Source: CAWFGW01 sp963815495 (GTDB lineage Bacteria; Bacteroidota; Bacteroidia; Cytophagales; JAAEPT01). Taken from it: DNA of 64,000 nucleotides. Both the position numbers and the translations under genes were made by a program. The DNA lies in NCBI GenBank assembly GCA_963815495.1, contig CAWFGW010000010.1, forward strand, positions 62,001 to 126,000, written 5' to 3'. The first letter of the stretch is position 1; each line of letters starts with the position of its first letter. The notes under the pieces are model-generated. The model had not been told where the DNA came from and did not search any database. It worked only from the letters and a program-made list of their open reading frames with translations. Below, one piece after another: positions 9,271-18,800 of the stretch.

Positions 9271-9564
9271 TTATTCATCATTAAGGGCAATTGACAATAT
9301 GGTGTCAATTTCTGTAAGTGATTCACTTACTCCTTCTTCTGATGAAGCACGGTTTTCTTGAAGTTTCAACTGTTCTACACAGGATTCAAAAGCAACCATT
9401 GCTAAAAGGTCTTGTTTTTCGTGAATGCCAAAATGACTGCTAAACTCCCTCATTTTTTCATTCACACGTTTTCCTGCCAACCGTACACGTTCTTCGTCAT
9501 CGGCATCTACCTTCATCGGGTATTCCCTGTCACCAATCTTTATTTTTATGGATAACTGTGGCAT
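9271..9564 (-). CDS. zapA: Cell division protein ZapA
   Basis: 97 residues. The N-terminal half has the ZapA beta-strand pattern (SIKIGDREYPMKVDADDEERVRLAGKRVNEK), followed by helices for tetramer formation. ZapA bundles FtsZ filaments at the division site. One base separates it from the upstream coiled-coil gene (stop at 9566), so the two are co-translated and the partner may work with it, as the coiled-coil ZapB does in other bacteria; that comparison is inference. Confidence 0.88.
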   Translation of the reverse strand: MPQLSIKIKIGDREYPMKVDADDEERVRLAGKRVNEKMREFSSHFGIHEKQDLLAMVAFESCVEQLKLQENRASSEEGVSESLTEIDTILSIALNDE

Positions 9565-9565
9565 T

Positions 9566-9860
9566 CTATTCGCTTAGATGGGCTATACACCTATCTATTT
9601 CCTTTATGTATTCGTTTATTTTCTGTTTAAGCTCCGTAATCTTTTCTCCTCCTTCATCCGCTACGTGAGATACAATTTTATTAATTTTTTCTCGATTTTG
9701 AAAATCATGAATAAGATCCTCTTTCTCCTTAATCAAGTTCATTAACTCTTGATTTTCTTCTTTTACGAGACGCAACTCTTCTTTGGTCAACTCATACTTT
9801 TTAATGAGTCGATCTAGCTTTTTCTTTAACTGTTTCTAATGTGACTGGTGAGAATTGCAT
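9566..9860 (-). CDS. Coiled-coil protein upstream of zapA, apparently frameshifted near its start
   Basis: The downstream frame (9566-9790 from a TTG) encodes a strongly heptad-patterned protein ending INEYIKEIDRCIAHL. That frame stays coiled-coil upstream of the TTG (KQLKKKLDRLIKKYEL) until a TAG, with no usual start codon. In the adjacent frame an ATG at 9860, 8 bp after the pheT stop, begins MQFSPVTLETVKEK and ends at a TAA after 19 codons. Omitting one base near 9824 joins them into MQFSPVTLETVKKKLDRL and on to the end, 97 residues. The total length (295 bp) is 3n+1, as expected for one extra base. The conserved position before zapA supports a real gene. It could instead start at the TTG. 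Confidence 0.6.
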
Positions 9861-9868
9861 TACTTTAA

Positions 9869-12281
9869 CTATTTACGAATGATTGCTCCTAAATCTGATT
9901 CAAAAGCTTTCATCAATCGATCCATCGTTTTATCTATCACTTTATCAGTCAATGTTTGGTTGGCATCTTGAAGCATGAAACTGACTGAATACGACTTTTT
10001 TCCTTCTTCAATATGCTCGCCAGCATAAACATCAAACACGTTGATTTCACTTAATATTTTTCGCTCGGTTTTTTGAGCTAATTCCTTAATATCCTGATAT
10101 TTTATCTTTTTATCTAATACTAGCGATAAATCTCTTCGAACTTTCGGGAATTTTGATAATTCTTCAAACTGAAGTGTTACTGGTTTTTTACCAAATAAAG
10201 CTTTCAAATCCAACTCCGCATACAATACAGCTTGTTTTATTCCAACAGCTTTTAATTGTTTTTTGGCAACCAAGCCAGCAAAACCAATTTCTTTATTATT
10301 TGCGACAAATGAAACTCCTTCACCAATAATCCCTCCTGAATAAGGTTGGGTTTTCACATCTGTCAAACCTAATTTTTGAAACACGGAAATTACGGCACCA
10401 TATAAGCTATCAAAGGCTACTTTATTTGACTTCACAGCCCAAGACTCTTGGTGTTTGTTTCCAGTAAGATATATCGCTAATTTTTCAGTCTCTTTATATT
10501 TACCTTCTACTTTTCGGTATTCTTTACCAAACTCAAACAAGCGGAGTGATTCTTCCTTTCGGTTGATGTTGAACGCCAACACTTCTAAACCAGTGTGTAA
10601 TAAGGATTGACGCATAACACCCAAGTCATCACTTAGCTTATTTAGAATTTCAACATTTAATGCTTCGTCAATTCCTTTGGTTGACTCAGCATAAACTGGT
10701 TTTGTTAATGAGTTGGTAATAATTTCATTAAAACCACTTGCAGCTAACGACTGACCAATAATTTTCTTTTTATGATCAACATCATTTTCAGGTGCATCTG
10801 CTAAATAACCTGCACCAAGGTGTTCGCTCAATGGAATGTTGTCATAACCATAAATCCGAAGTATGTCTTCAATGACGTCAGCTTCGCGTTGCACATCCAC
10901 ACGATAAGACGGAACTACCAACTGCAACACTCCGTCTTTTTCGTCTATTATTTTTATATCTAAAGAAGTCAAAATAGACTTGATTTTTTCTTCACCTATA
11001 GACAACACCAATTAGCCGATCAATATTTTTATAAGCAACTGTTAATTGAAAATCTTCAATTGGCTGTGGGTAATTATCTATTAGATCAGTGGTAATTTCA
11101 CCTCCAGCTAGTTCTTTAATCAACAATGCAGCATATTGAAGTGCTGGCACAACCATGTTAACATCCGTTCCTCGTTCAAAACGAAACGAGGCATCTGTTT
11201 TTAACCCGTGTTTTTGAGATGTTTTTCTAACACTATCGGGATTGAAATATGCGCTTTCTAAAAAGATACGTTTTGTACTTTTAGTAACTCCCGAATGCAA
11301 TCCGCCAAATACACCTGCAATACACATCGGCTCGTCTCCGTTACAAATCATTAAGTCTGTAGCTGACAACTTTCTTTCCACCTCATCTAGTGTAGTAAAT
11401 GGTGTGCCTTCAGGCAAGGTCTTTATGACTACATTTCCTGTAGTGATTTTGTCGGCATCAAACGCATGCATGGGCTGACCTAAACCGTGTAAAACGTAGT
11501 TAGTGATGTCTACAATATTATTGATAGGTGTTAAGCCAATGGATTTTAATCGAGCCTGCAACCAATCAGGCGATGGTTGTACTTGAACACCTTCAATCAT
11601 TAAGCCTGCATACCGTGGACAAGCTACTGAATCAGCAACTTTCACAGTGATTTTCCCAGTAGTTTTATCAGATTTAAATTGTGATAAATCAGGCAAAGAA
11701 ACTTTTTCTCCAAACAAAGCTTGAATTTCTCTGGCTACACCATAATGTGAAGTGGCGTCAGCTCGGTTAGGTGTTAAACCTATTTCAATTACCTCATCAT
11801 TTTCAATTTCAAAATAATTTGCTGCGGGTGTTCCGTTTGGTAAATCTGTTTTAAGCACTAATATCCCATCGTGTGATTTCCCTAGCCCTAATTCATCCTC
11901 AGCGCAAATCATCCCAATAGAGACTTCGCCTCGAATTTTTGCTTTTTTAATCACGAAACTATCTCCTTCAGGAGGATAAATAGTAGCACCAACAGTGGCA
12001 ACCACCACTTTTTGACCAGCAGCAACATTGGGTGCACCACATACTACGGGTACAATTTCTCCACCAATATCCACCGTTGTTTTGCTTAATTTATCCGCAT
12101 CAGGGTGTTTTTCACACGTAAGCACTTCTCCAATCACGATGCCTTTTAAACCTCCTTTTATTGACTCAAAAGCTTCTATACCTTCTACTTCAAGTCCGCT
12201 TTTCGTTAGTTTATCCGTTATCTCTTCACTTGATGCTTCAAGCTTCACAAAATCGCGTACCCAGTTCAGTGATATTTTCAT
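9869..12281 (-). pseudogene. pheT: Phenylalanine-tRNA ligase beta subunit, split by an apparent one-base insertion
   Basis: Two overlapping frames together make a normal PheT of about 803 residues. The first (12281 to 10992) covers the tRNA-binding EMAP-like domain and B3/4 domain and ends RLIGVVYR then stop. The second (11011 to 9869) starts at a TTG and runs LSIGEEKIKSIL through the B5 domain, catalytic-like core and C-terminal anticodon-binding fold. Skipping one g near 11004 gives RLIGLSIGEEKIKSIL, which keeps the expected spacing; the whole span (2413 bp) is 3n+1. PheT is essential, so a sequencing or assembly error is the likeliest cause. It charges tRNA-Phe with PheS, which is not in this window. 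Confidence 0.9.
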
Positions 12282-12390
12282 TCTTTTTCTTTTTTGTGTG
12301 CCGAACTAACAGCACAACAGATTGATTTTCTTTGCTCTAGATGGAATACCTAGAATCAAAGCATTAAAATTAGTGGTTTCGAGTGATTTA

Positions 12391-13008
12391 TTAATGTTGG
12401 GCGTAGTTTTTTTCCCCTGCTTCAACGCTGGAATTGATATAATTTTCCTTTGGAGGCATCGGACATGAATACGCTTCGTTATAAGCACAATAGGGATTAA
12501 AAGCTCGATTAAAGTCTAACTCAATTTTTTCTCCTTTCGAAGGTTCAACGGGCAAATAGCGCCCTGCACCATAGGTATCTTCTCCTGATGTTTCATCAAT
12601 AAATGGCAAAAAGTAATCAGTTGGGTCGTCTAAGTTTTGTAACAATGTTAAGGTATCCACACGGTTATGCAACTCAAAAATGAGTAATGTAGTTTTAACA
12701 TAATTTCTTTTTTTTCCATCACTGGTGCTCAAAGAAATAATTTCTTTATCAGTAAGCGGGACACTTTTAGCATCTACGCGATAATCTGGATTAGGTGCAT
12801 AAAAATTTAATCCTTCAAATGCTACTTCTTTAAAAGGAGAATCATCTGTTACACGTAAATTTTCTTCGTACTGTTTACGGAAAATCTCAATGGACTCTAC
12901 ATAGTTATCATCGCTACTACTCAATGTGAAAAAAACAATCGCAGCAAAGGCTACTACAACAAATCCTATTATGTATTTACTTGATATCATGCCTAACAAA
13001 GTTAGCAT
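12391..13008 (-). CDS. DUF1684 domain-containing protein
   Basis: 205 residues from ATG 13008 or 199 from ATG 12990, the latter giving a cleaner N-terminal membrane anchor (MISSKYIIGFVVVAFAAIVFF). The rest matches DUF1684: the YAPNPDYRV segment in the first half, TYGAGRYLPVE in the middle, and the conserved ending FNPYCAYNEAYSCPMPPKENY. Function of the family is unknown; the fold is thought to be a beta-barrel and members are usually exported or membrane-anchored. It sits between radC and pheT on the same strand. Confidence 0.85.
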   Translation of the reverse strand: MLTLLGMISSKYIIGFVVVAFAAIVFFTLSSSDDNYVESIEIFRKQYEENLRVTDDSPFKEVAFEGLNFYAPNPDYRVDAKSVPLTDKEIISLSTSDGKKRNYVKTTLLIFELHNRVDTLTLLQNLDDPTDYFLPFIDETSGEDTYGAGRYLPVEPSKGEKIELDFNRAFNPYCAYNEAYSCPMPPKENYINSSVEAGEKNYAQH

Positions 13009-13013
13009 AATAG

Positions 13014-13703
13014 TTATAATAAATTCTCATCTGCAAAGCTGAAATAGTCTTTATCTGTAAAAATCAGGTGATCGAGTACTGGAATTTCTAAAACAGCCCC
13101 TGCTTGTTTCAATTGTTTAGTGATTTTCATATCTGATTGACTTGGTTTCAAATTACCAGAAGGATGGTTGTGTACTAAAATCATACTAGAGGAATTGTTA
13201 TCTAATGCCTTTTTAAAAATTACTTTAGGATCTGCCACTGTACCCGAAAAGCCACCCGAACTAATATTTTCAGTTTTTATTAATTGATTGGCTCTATTTA
13301 AACACAGAATCCAAAACTCTTCATGAGCTAAGTCTAGTAGATATGGAGAGATAATATTATAGGCATCACGTGATGAAGTCACCTTCGGCTTTGTTAACAC
13401 TTCGTCTTTTTTTCTTCTGCGACCCAATTCCAATGCACTGGCAATGGTAATTGCTTTTGCTTCTCCAATCCCTGAGAATTTTGTCAAATCTTTAATAGAA
13501 AGACGTGCCAACTCGTTTAAGTTGTTATTTGCAGAGAATAAAATTTCTTGCGAAAGCTCAATAGCATTTTTTTCTTTATTACCTGACCCTATCAAAATAG
13601 CCAAAAGCTCTGCATTAGATAACTGTTGACGACCCCGTGAAAGTAATTTTTCTCTCGGGCGATCTTCTTCTGATAATTGATGAATACTTAACTTATTAGA
13701 CAT
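13014..13703 (-). CDS. radC: RadC family JAB-domain protein
   Basis: 229 residues from ATG 13703; an upstream in-frame ATG at 13733 is rejected because it would start inside the rpsT terminator hairpin. The N-terminal half has helix-hairpin-helix-like sequence (LTKFSGIGEAKAITI). The C-terminal half is a JAB/MPN metalloprotease-like domain with the motif HNHPSG then S-x-x-D (LKPSQSD), the zinc ligands of active JAMM folds. Despite its name, a DNA-repair role is doubtful. Confidence 0.92.
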   Translation of the reverse strand: MSNKLSIHQLSEEDRPREKLLSRGRQQLSNAELLAILIGSGNKEKNAIELSQEILFSANNNLNELARLSIKDLTKFSGIGEAKAITIASALELGRRRKKDEVLTKPKVTSSRDAYNIISPYLLDLAHEEFWILCLNRANQLIKTENISSGGFSGTVADPKVIFKKALDNNSSSMILVHNHPSGNLKPSQSDMKITKQLKQAGAVLEIPVLDHLIFTDKDYFSFADENLL

Positions 13704-13720
13704 AGCACTAAAAAATAAAC

Positions 13721-13750
13721 AAAAAAAGTCCACTAACTGTGTCAGTGGAC
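13721..13750 (-). terminator. Terminator of rpsT
   Basis: Arms gtccact (13728-13734) and agtggac (13744-13750) with a 9-base loop. A run of seven A on the plus strand at 13721-13727 gives the U-tract of the minus-strand transcript. It lies 27 bp beyond the rpsT stop. Confidence 0.8.
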
Positions 13751-13776
13751 TATACTCTTATATCAAACAGTTACTC

Positions 13777-14028
13777 TTATAAAGAGTTAACTAATTTTCT
13801 CAATTTTGATTTTTGATTTGAAGCTTTATTCTTATGAATAATGTTTCTCTTCGCTAACTTATCAATCATTGACGCTACTTTTGGAAACAAAGTTTCTGCT
13901 TCTGCTTTTTCAGTAGCTTTTCTAAGTTTTTTTACAAAAGTTCTAGTCGTAGTATGTTGATACTTGTTTCTAGCTTTTTTAGCTGCGTTAGCTCTTACTC
14001 TTTTTATTGCCGACTTGTGATTCGCCAT
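13777..14028 (-). CDS. rpsT: 30S ribosomal protein S20
   Basis: 83 residues, very basic, with the S20 start MANHKSAIKRVRANAAKKARNK and ending KASNQKSKLRKLVNSL. S20 binds 16S rRNA early in small-subunit assembly. It has its own promoter and terminator and so is probably monocistronic. Confidence 0.97.
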   Translation of the reverse strand: MANHKSAIKRVRANAAKKARNKYQHTTTRTFVKKLRKATEKAEAETLFPKVASMIDKLAKRNIIHKNKASNQKSKLRKLVNSL

Positions 14029-14058
14029 TCTATTTTCTTGTTTTCTTCAAAAGGACTG

Positions 14059-14090
14059 CAAATGTAACGCATCACATTTACTTAAACAAA
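14059..14090 (-). promoter_or_regulatory. Promoter of rpsT
   Basis: Read on the minus strand: TTTG (14090-14087), 20 bases, TACATTTG (14066-14059). This is a close match to the Bacteroidota consensus TTTG-N19-TAnnTTTG and lies about 30 bp upstream of the rpsT start. Confidence 0.65.
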
Positions 14091-14185
14091 ATATTTCAAC
14101 TAATTTTGAATGGAATTTGAAATGTGCTTTTTTCGAGGCAATTTCCAATTCGAGAGAAAACAATTAGAAAACAAAAAAATAAATA

Positions 14186-14932
14186 ATGAAGCTTTTAGAA
14201 GGAAAAAACGCCTTAGTGACTGGCGCATCAAAAGGAATAGGTCGAGCAATTGCTACTCACTATGCGCAACATGGGGCAAATGTAGCCTTTACTTACCTTT
14301 CTAGTGTAGAAAAAGGTCAAGCATTGGAAACCGAACTAGCTGCCTTGGGTGTGAAAGCAAAAGGATATCGCTCTGATGCCTCTGACTTTAATGCTGCTCA
14401 AGAGTTAGTTGACAACATTGTTACTGACTTTGGCTCAATCGACATTATTGTTAACAATGCTGGAATCACAAAAGATGGTTTATTGATGCGTATGACTGAA
14501 GATCAATGGGATGATGTAATCAATGTGAACTTAAAGTCGGTTTTTAATGTGGTTAAAGCCGCCATTAAACCAATGATGAAAGCTAGAAAAGGTTCTATTG
14601 TTAACATTTCATCTATTGTTGGTGTACGTGGCAATGCAGGTCAAGCTAACTACTCTGCTTCTAAGGCTGGAATTATCGGCTTTAGTAAATCAGTAGCACT
14701 GGAATTAGGTTCAAGAAACATTCGTTCCAACGTTATTGCTCCTGGTTTTATTGAAACTGAAATGACTGCTGTTTTGGATGAAAAACTAATTGAAGAGTGG
14801 AAACAAGGCATTCCATTAAAAAGAATCGGTCAAGGAGAAGACATTGCCAACGCAGCTGTTTTCTTAGGTTCTGATATGTCTTCGTACATCACTGGTCAAA
14901 CGTTGATTGTTGATGGCGGAATGTTAACCTAG
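14186..14932 (+). CDS. fabG: 3-oxoacyl-[acyl-carrier-protein] reductase
   Basis: 248 residues, a classical short-chain dehydrogenase. The NADPH loop TGASKGIGRAIA is near residue 12, NNAG near 91, and the catalytic Ser (NISSIVG) and YxxxK (YSASKAG) follow. The ending SSYITGQTLIVDGGMLT is typical of FabG, which reduces beta-ketoacyl-ACP in fatty acid elongation. No other fab genes are next to it, so another SDR substrate remains possible. Confidence 0.9.
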   Translation: MKLLEGKNALVTGASKGIGRAIATHYAQHGANVAFTYLSSVEKGQALETELAALGVKAKGYRSDASDFNAAQELVDNIVTDFGSIDIIVNNAGITKDGLLMRMTEDQWDDVINVNLKSVFNVVKAAIKPMMKARKGSIVNISSIVGVRGNAGQANYSASKAGIIGFSKSVALELGSRNIRSNVIAPGFIETEMTAVLDEKLIEEWKQGIPLKRIGQGEDIANAAVFLGSDMSSYITGQTLIVDGGMLT

Positions 14933-14950
14933 TTACAAGAAGCTAGATTG

Positions 14951-14975
14951 TTAGATGTTAGATGTTAGATGTTAG
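14951..14975. repeat. Short tandem repeat of ttagatg
   Basis: Three exact copies of the heptamer ttagatg plus a partial fourth (ttag), just after fabG. Related words (ctagcatctagtatct) occur 50 bp on in the opposite sense, and similar tctaacaatctaatatct text occurs at about 51.15 kb. They look like short intergenic repeats. Confidence 0.7.
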
Positions 14976-15084
14976 AAAAAAGCCAATTAGTTGAGCGCCT
15001 ATAAATTTCTAGGTTCTAAAAATCTAGCATCTAGTATCTTTAATCATTTAACTAGATTTTGAGACTACTAAATAAATCATAATC

Positions 15085-15128
15085 AAGAGTAGGGTTTTAA
15101 GCAAATAACTTCCCCCTACTCTTTTTTA
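15085..15128 (+). terminator. Terminator after fabG
   Basis: Arms aagagtaggg (15085-15094) and ccctactctt (15114-15123) with a 19-base loop, then a T-run. It ends 8 bp before the next start codon, so the downstream gene needs a promoter inside or overlapping this hairpin, or is expressed by read-through. Confidence 0.65.
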
Positions 15129-15135
15129 TTTACCT

Positions 15136-17217
15136 ATGGATATTTTCCAATTAAAAATCGAAGAAAGTGGCTGGTATATTATACCATGTCTACTTTTAGC
15201 TGCTGCATATCCTTATTTTCTCTATCGAAACAAAGAACCTTTCACCAATACTGTACGATCAATTTTAGGAGGGCTTCGGTTTCTTACTATTTTTCTAATT
15301 TGCTTTTTATTGCTTTCCCCATATGTCAACTACACAAAAAACACGTATGAAAAACCTGTTGTTGCCTTCGTGGTTGACAATTCTTCATCAGTTACCTTAG
15401 AGCAATCTGCTGAATACGAAAACCAACTTCGGAAAGCACTCGCTGAAAGTGCTTCAATCTTAACTCAAAACGAAATAGAAACAGTTTTTTTTGATTTAAA
15501 TAAAAAAACAACATTGGATTCACTCCAATTTACCCATGATGAAACCAACCTATCCACTGCTTTAAAAGGAACTCAAGAAGCCTTTTACAACCAAAACCTT
15601 GCGGCCATTGTGTTGGTTTCCGATGGTATCGCTAACCGAGGATCATCACCTGATTATCTAAATTTACAAACACCAACTTATGCGTTAGGATTAGGCGACA
15701 CAACTATTCAAAAAGATCTTTTAATCCAAGCAGTCAAAACCAACAAAACGGCTTATATCAACAATAGTTTTCCGATAGAAGCGACCATTCATAATACAGG
15801 TTACGCTGGAGAAAAAATCAAGGTCAGCTTGATGAAAAAAGACTCGCTCGTTCATGAAAAAGATCTAACATTAACTAAAGCAGGTTTTCAACAACTGACA
15901 TTTTATGTTTCTGAAAAACAACCAGGAATTGCTGCTTACACTATAAAAGTCGCTGAATTACAAGACGAAATCACACTGAAAAATAACGTAAAGAAAACCT
16001 ATATCGAAATTGTCAACAATAAGAAGAAAATCTTACTCTATGCCCTTGCACCGCATCCAGATATCAAATTTATCCGACAGCTTGTCAACAAACTTGACCG
16101 TTATGAGTTTGAATTACACCTAGAGGGGATAACAAAAAAAGAAATCAACCCCGCTGATTACAACTTAATTATTGCCTATCAAATTCCTGGAATTGGGAAA
16201 AACAACGCTGAGACCAATAAACTTTTAACAGCAAGTGTCCCGAAACTTTTCATTGTTGGAAACCAAACTGATTTACGTGCTTTTTCGAGCAACAACAAAA
16301 CGCTATCCATTGTAGGAAATAACAACCAAAAAGATGAGGTCAATGCTTATTTGAAAACAACCTTCAATAAATTTAAAACTGACAATAGCTATATCCAAGA
16401 GTTATTGGATATGGTTCCACCAATTGCTGTTCCCTTTGCAGACTTTAATGTGAAGGCAAATAGTGAAGGCTTACTCTACCAACAAGTTGGAAGCATTAAA
16501 ACAGACAAACCCTTATTACTACTACAACAAACCAATGATTTTAAAGAAGGTGTTTTAGTGGGTGAAGGTTATTGGAAATGGGCTTTATTTGAATATGCTG
16601 AAAAACAAGAACACAAGTTACTCAACGAACTTCTTTCCAAAAGTATTCAATTTTTAATCACTACAGATGACAAACGTAAATTGTTAGTTACGCCAAACAA
16701 AGAAGACTTTTACACCTCAGAAATTGCCGATTTCAACATCCAGACCTTAAACGATTTGTATGAACCTATATCGAACATTCCTGTTACTGTGTCGCTTTCC
16801 CAAAACGGAGAGCTCATCGAACAATTCACCTATGTAAGCGATGAGTTTAGTCAATCATTCCCTATGAAACGATTAGAAGAAGGAAATTATCAATATACCG
16901 CCCAAGCTACAATTTCTAACAAAACTCACCGAATGAAAGGTGCTTTTACCGTGAAGAAAAAACATTTGGAAGAACTGGATTTACAAGCTAACCACTCACT
17001 CTTGAGAAAAACAGCTCAAAATAACCAAGGAAAGTTCTATACTTTTGACCAACATGCTGATTTAGTTGACGAATTGGTTTCTCAAAACTTCAAAAAAGTG
17101 ATACATTCACAAGAAACAAATAAACCGTTGCGAGAAAACTGGTGGTACCTGTTAATTATCGTCTCATTGCTTACAACGGAATGGATATTAAGAAAAGTTA
17201 AAGGAAGCCAGATATGA
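15136..17217 (+). CDS. Large membrane-anchored VWA-domain protein
   Basis: 693 residues. Two N-terminal membrane helices (about 12-30 and 45-63) lead to a von Willebrand A domain whose MIDAS-like motif is VDNSSSV near residue 79, with VLVSDGIANRG further on. A long extracytoplasmic region with beta-sandwich-like character follows, and a final membrane helix (about 672-689) is near the C-terminus. The layout is like the large VWA membrane proteins often found in Bacteroidota and distantly like BatA/BatB. Function unknown; metal-dependent protein binding at the envelope is a reasonable inference. Its stop overlaps the next start (ATGA). Confidence 0.75.
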   Translation: MDIFQLKIEESGWYIIPCLLLAAAYPYFLYRNKEPFTNTVRSILGGLRFLTIFLICFLLLSPYVNYTKNTYEKPVVAFVVDNSSSVTLEQSAEYENQLRKALAESASILTQNEIETVFFDLNKKTTLDSLQFTHDETNLSTALKGTQEAFYNQNLAAIVLVSDGIANRGSSPDYLNLQTPTYALGLGDTTIQKDLLIQAVKTNKTAYINNSFPIEATIHNTGYAGEKIKVSLMKKDSLVHEKDLTLTKAGFQQLTFYVSEKQPGIAAYTIKVAELQDEITLKNNVKKTYIEIVNNKKKILLYALAPHPDIKFIRQLVNKLDRYEFELHLEGITKKEINPADYNLIIAYQIPGIGKNNAETNKLLTASVPKLFIVGNQTDLRAFSSNNKTLSIVGNNNQKDEVNAYLKTTFNKFKTDNSYIQELLDMVPPIAVPFADFNVKANSEGLLYQQVGSIKTDKPLLLLQQTNDFKEGVLVGEGYWKWALFEYAEKQEHKLLNELLSKSIQFLITTDDKRKLLVTPNKEDFYTSEIADFNIQTLNDLYEPISNIPVTVSLSQNGELIEQFTYVSDEFSQSFPMKRLEEGNYQYTAQATISNKTHRMKGAFTVKKKHLEELDLQANHSLLRKTAQNNQGKFYTFDQHADLVDELVSQNFKKVIHSQETNKPLRENWWYLLIIVSLLTTEWILRKVKGSQI

Positions 17218-18476
17218 GCAACCAATACCACACTATAAAAGATGGTAAGATATATCTTTTACCAACTTTAGGACAACCAGAAAGAGAAATTGGTGACGTA
17301 AAAAACTCTGAAGAAGAGACTGTTAGTTATTTTTCCAACCGTTTCAGTTTACTCAAATCAAAAATAGACGAACTCAAAAAAAACATTGAAGAAGCCAATA
17401 ACAAAGGTTCTTTTATGATGAAGTTACTTCACATGAAAGAAAGCATTAAAACCTACAACGGTATTGGTGATTTTGAAGGTCTTCTAAAGGATTTAAATGA
17501 AACAGAAACCTTACTCAGTGCTGGAATTGAACAAAACAGAGCAAAGAACGCTACAATAAAAAATGGAATTATTGATCACGCTAAAGAACTAGCTGCCAGT
17601 GATAACTGGACTGAGGACATAGAAAAGATCAAAGAACTGCAAAGTCATTGGAATAAAACAGGTAAAGCAGCAGAAGAATTAGAAGCTGGACTGCAAAAAA
17701 ACTTTAAAGATACCGTTGGTACATTTTTTAATAAATCAGTTGAGCAACTTGATGTTCTTCAAAAAGAATTGGTGTCAGTTCGCGTTCAACAATATGAGTT
17801 CTTGATAGACGAAGCAAAAAAATTATTACAAGGCAATTTGAAAGAAAATGCTAATGCATTTAAAGAACTTCAGACGAAATGGCGGGAGTTAAGCGAAATT
17901 CCTTCTAACCTTTACGAAAAACTTATTATTGAATTCAAAGAATTAGGCAACTCGTTTTTTACACAATTAAAATTGAAAAGTAAACCATCGAAACAAAAAT
18001 ACAAACCACAAGTTGACCCTAAAGAAGCCTGGGAAAAGATTTCGCAGCAAGCTGAAACACTCTTCACTATGAAAAACATTCATGAAGCTGTGACTCTTGC
18101 AAAAAAACTTCAAACTGAATTAAAAGAACTCAAATACACTAGTCGAAAAAAAGGGTTTAGAGGCGAAGGCAAACTACGAGCTGCTTGTGAATATGTGTTT
18201 GAAAAACAATATCTAGAGAAAAAGGTTAAAGAAAGAGTCGATAACTTTGACCAATTGAGTGCCGCTGCTCAACGGAAGGAGAAAATTAATTTCTTGCGTT
18301 TTATCATCAAAAAAGGTGAAGAAGAAATTAATCAGATGGAACAAAATAAAGATAAAATGGTGTTTGGGGAAAATAATCAGGACTTTGCCCGCATATTTGA
18401 CTCAAGACTTTCATCTTACTCGAGAAAATTAAAAGCGAAAACACGCATTTTAGACGAATTAAAGGCTATCACCTAA
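17214..18476 (+). CDS. DUF349 domain-containing coiled-coil protein
   Basis: 420 residues, highly charged and helical throughout, with repeated units of the DUF349 type in which a conserved W sits near L-Q-x-x-W (ELQSHWNKTGKA, ELQTKWRELSEIP). DUF349 proteins are cytoplasmic helical-repeat proteins of unknown role. It overlaps the VWA gene by 4 bp, indicating one operon. Confidence 0.82.
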   Translation: MSNQYHTIKDGKIYLLPTLGQPEREIGDVKNSEEETVSYFSNRFSLLKSKIDELKKNIEEANNKGSFMMKLLHMKESIKTYNGIGDFEGLLKDLNETETLLSAGIEQNRAKNATIKNGIIDHAKELAASDNWTEDIEKIKELQSHWNKTGKAAEELEAGLQKNFKDTVGTFFNKSVEQLDVLQKELVSVRVQQYEFLIDEAKKLLQGNLKENANAFKELQTKWRELSEIPSNLYEKLIIEFKELGNSFFTQLKLKSKPSKQKYKPQVDPKEAWEKISQQAETLFTMKNIHEAVTLAKKLQTELKELKYTSRKKGFRGEGKLRAACEYVFEKQYLEKKVKERVDNFDQLSAAAQRKEKINFLRFIIKKGEEEINQMEQNKDKMVFGENNQDFARIFDSRLSSYSRKLKAKTRILDELKAIT

Positions 18477-18505
18477 TAATAATCAAGCTATTTTCCCACA
18501 AGGTA

Positions 18506-18535
18506 TTGACCCACTTTGTATTTATGTTAGCTTTG
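18506..18535 (+). promoter_or_regulatory. Promoter of the DUF2795 gene
   Basis: TTG at 18506-18508, 19 bases, then TAGCTTTG at 18528-18535, matching the Bacteroidota -33/-7 pattern. A strong purine-rich ribosome binding site (aagaggagg, about 18557-18565) sits just before the start codon, which is unusual for this phylum. Confidence 0.7.
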
Positions 18536-18569
18536 CAGAAATTTTAACAGTAAAAAAGAGGAGGACAAC

Positions 18570-18791
18570 ATGTATTGGACACTAGAACTAGCTTCATATT
18601 TAGAGGATGCCCCTTGGCCAGCAACTAAGGATGAATTGATTGATTATGCAATCAGAACAGGTGCACCAAATGAAGTAGTGGAAAATCTTCAAGATCTAGA
18701 AGATGACGGACAACCTTACGAAACTATCGAAGAAATATGGCCTGATTATCCTTCTAAAGAGGATTTCCTATTTAACGAAGACGAATATTAA
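18570..18791 (+). CDS. DUF2795 domain-containing small protein
   Basis: 73 residues, acidic. The segment PWPATKDELIDYAIRTGAP matches DUF2795, and the protein continues as ENLQDLEDDGQPYETIEEIWPDYPSKEDF, the usual form in Bacteroidota. Function unknown. It has its own promoter and a strong Shine-Dalgarno sequence and is followed within 10 bp by the ABC ATPase gene, so the two may be co-transcribed. Confidence 0.85.
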   Translation: MYWTLELASYLEDAPWPATKDELIDYAIRTGAPNEVVENLQDLEDDGQPYETIEEIWPDYPSKEDFLFNEDEY

Positions 18792-18800
18792 TTAACTAAG

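Noticed and set aside
9869..12281. pheT as two separate genes or programmed frameshifting
   Set aside because: The second frame begins with a TTG in the middle of a domain, and the site lacks a known +1 shift motif with stimulatory Shine-Dalgarno; several similar lesions nearby favour sequence error.
12306..12488. 60-residue minus-strand ORF between pheT and the DUF1684 gene
   Set aside because: It overlaps the conserved C-terminus of the DUF1684 protein in another frame and has no recognisable features.
13704..13733. ATG 13733 as radC start
   Set aside because: It lies in the rpsT terminator hairpin and adds MDFFCLFFSA, translated from its T-tract; ATG 13703 fits the family.
18530..18570. 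Riboswitch upstream of the DUF2795 gene
   Set aside because: The leader is only about 30 bases after the predicted transcription start, too short for a known riboswitch; it holds just a strong ribosome binding site.
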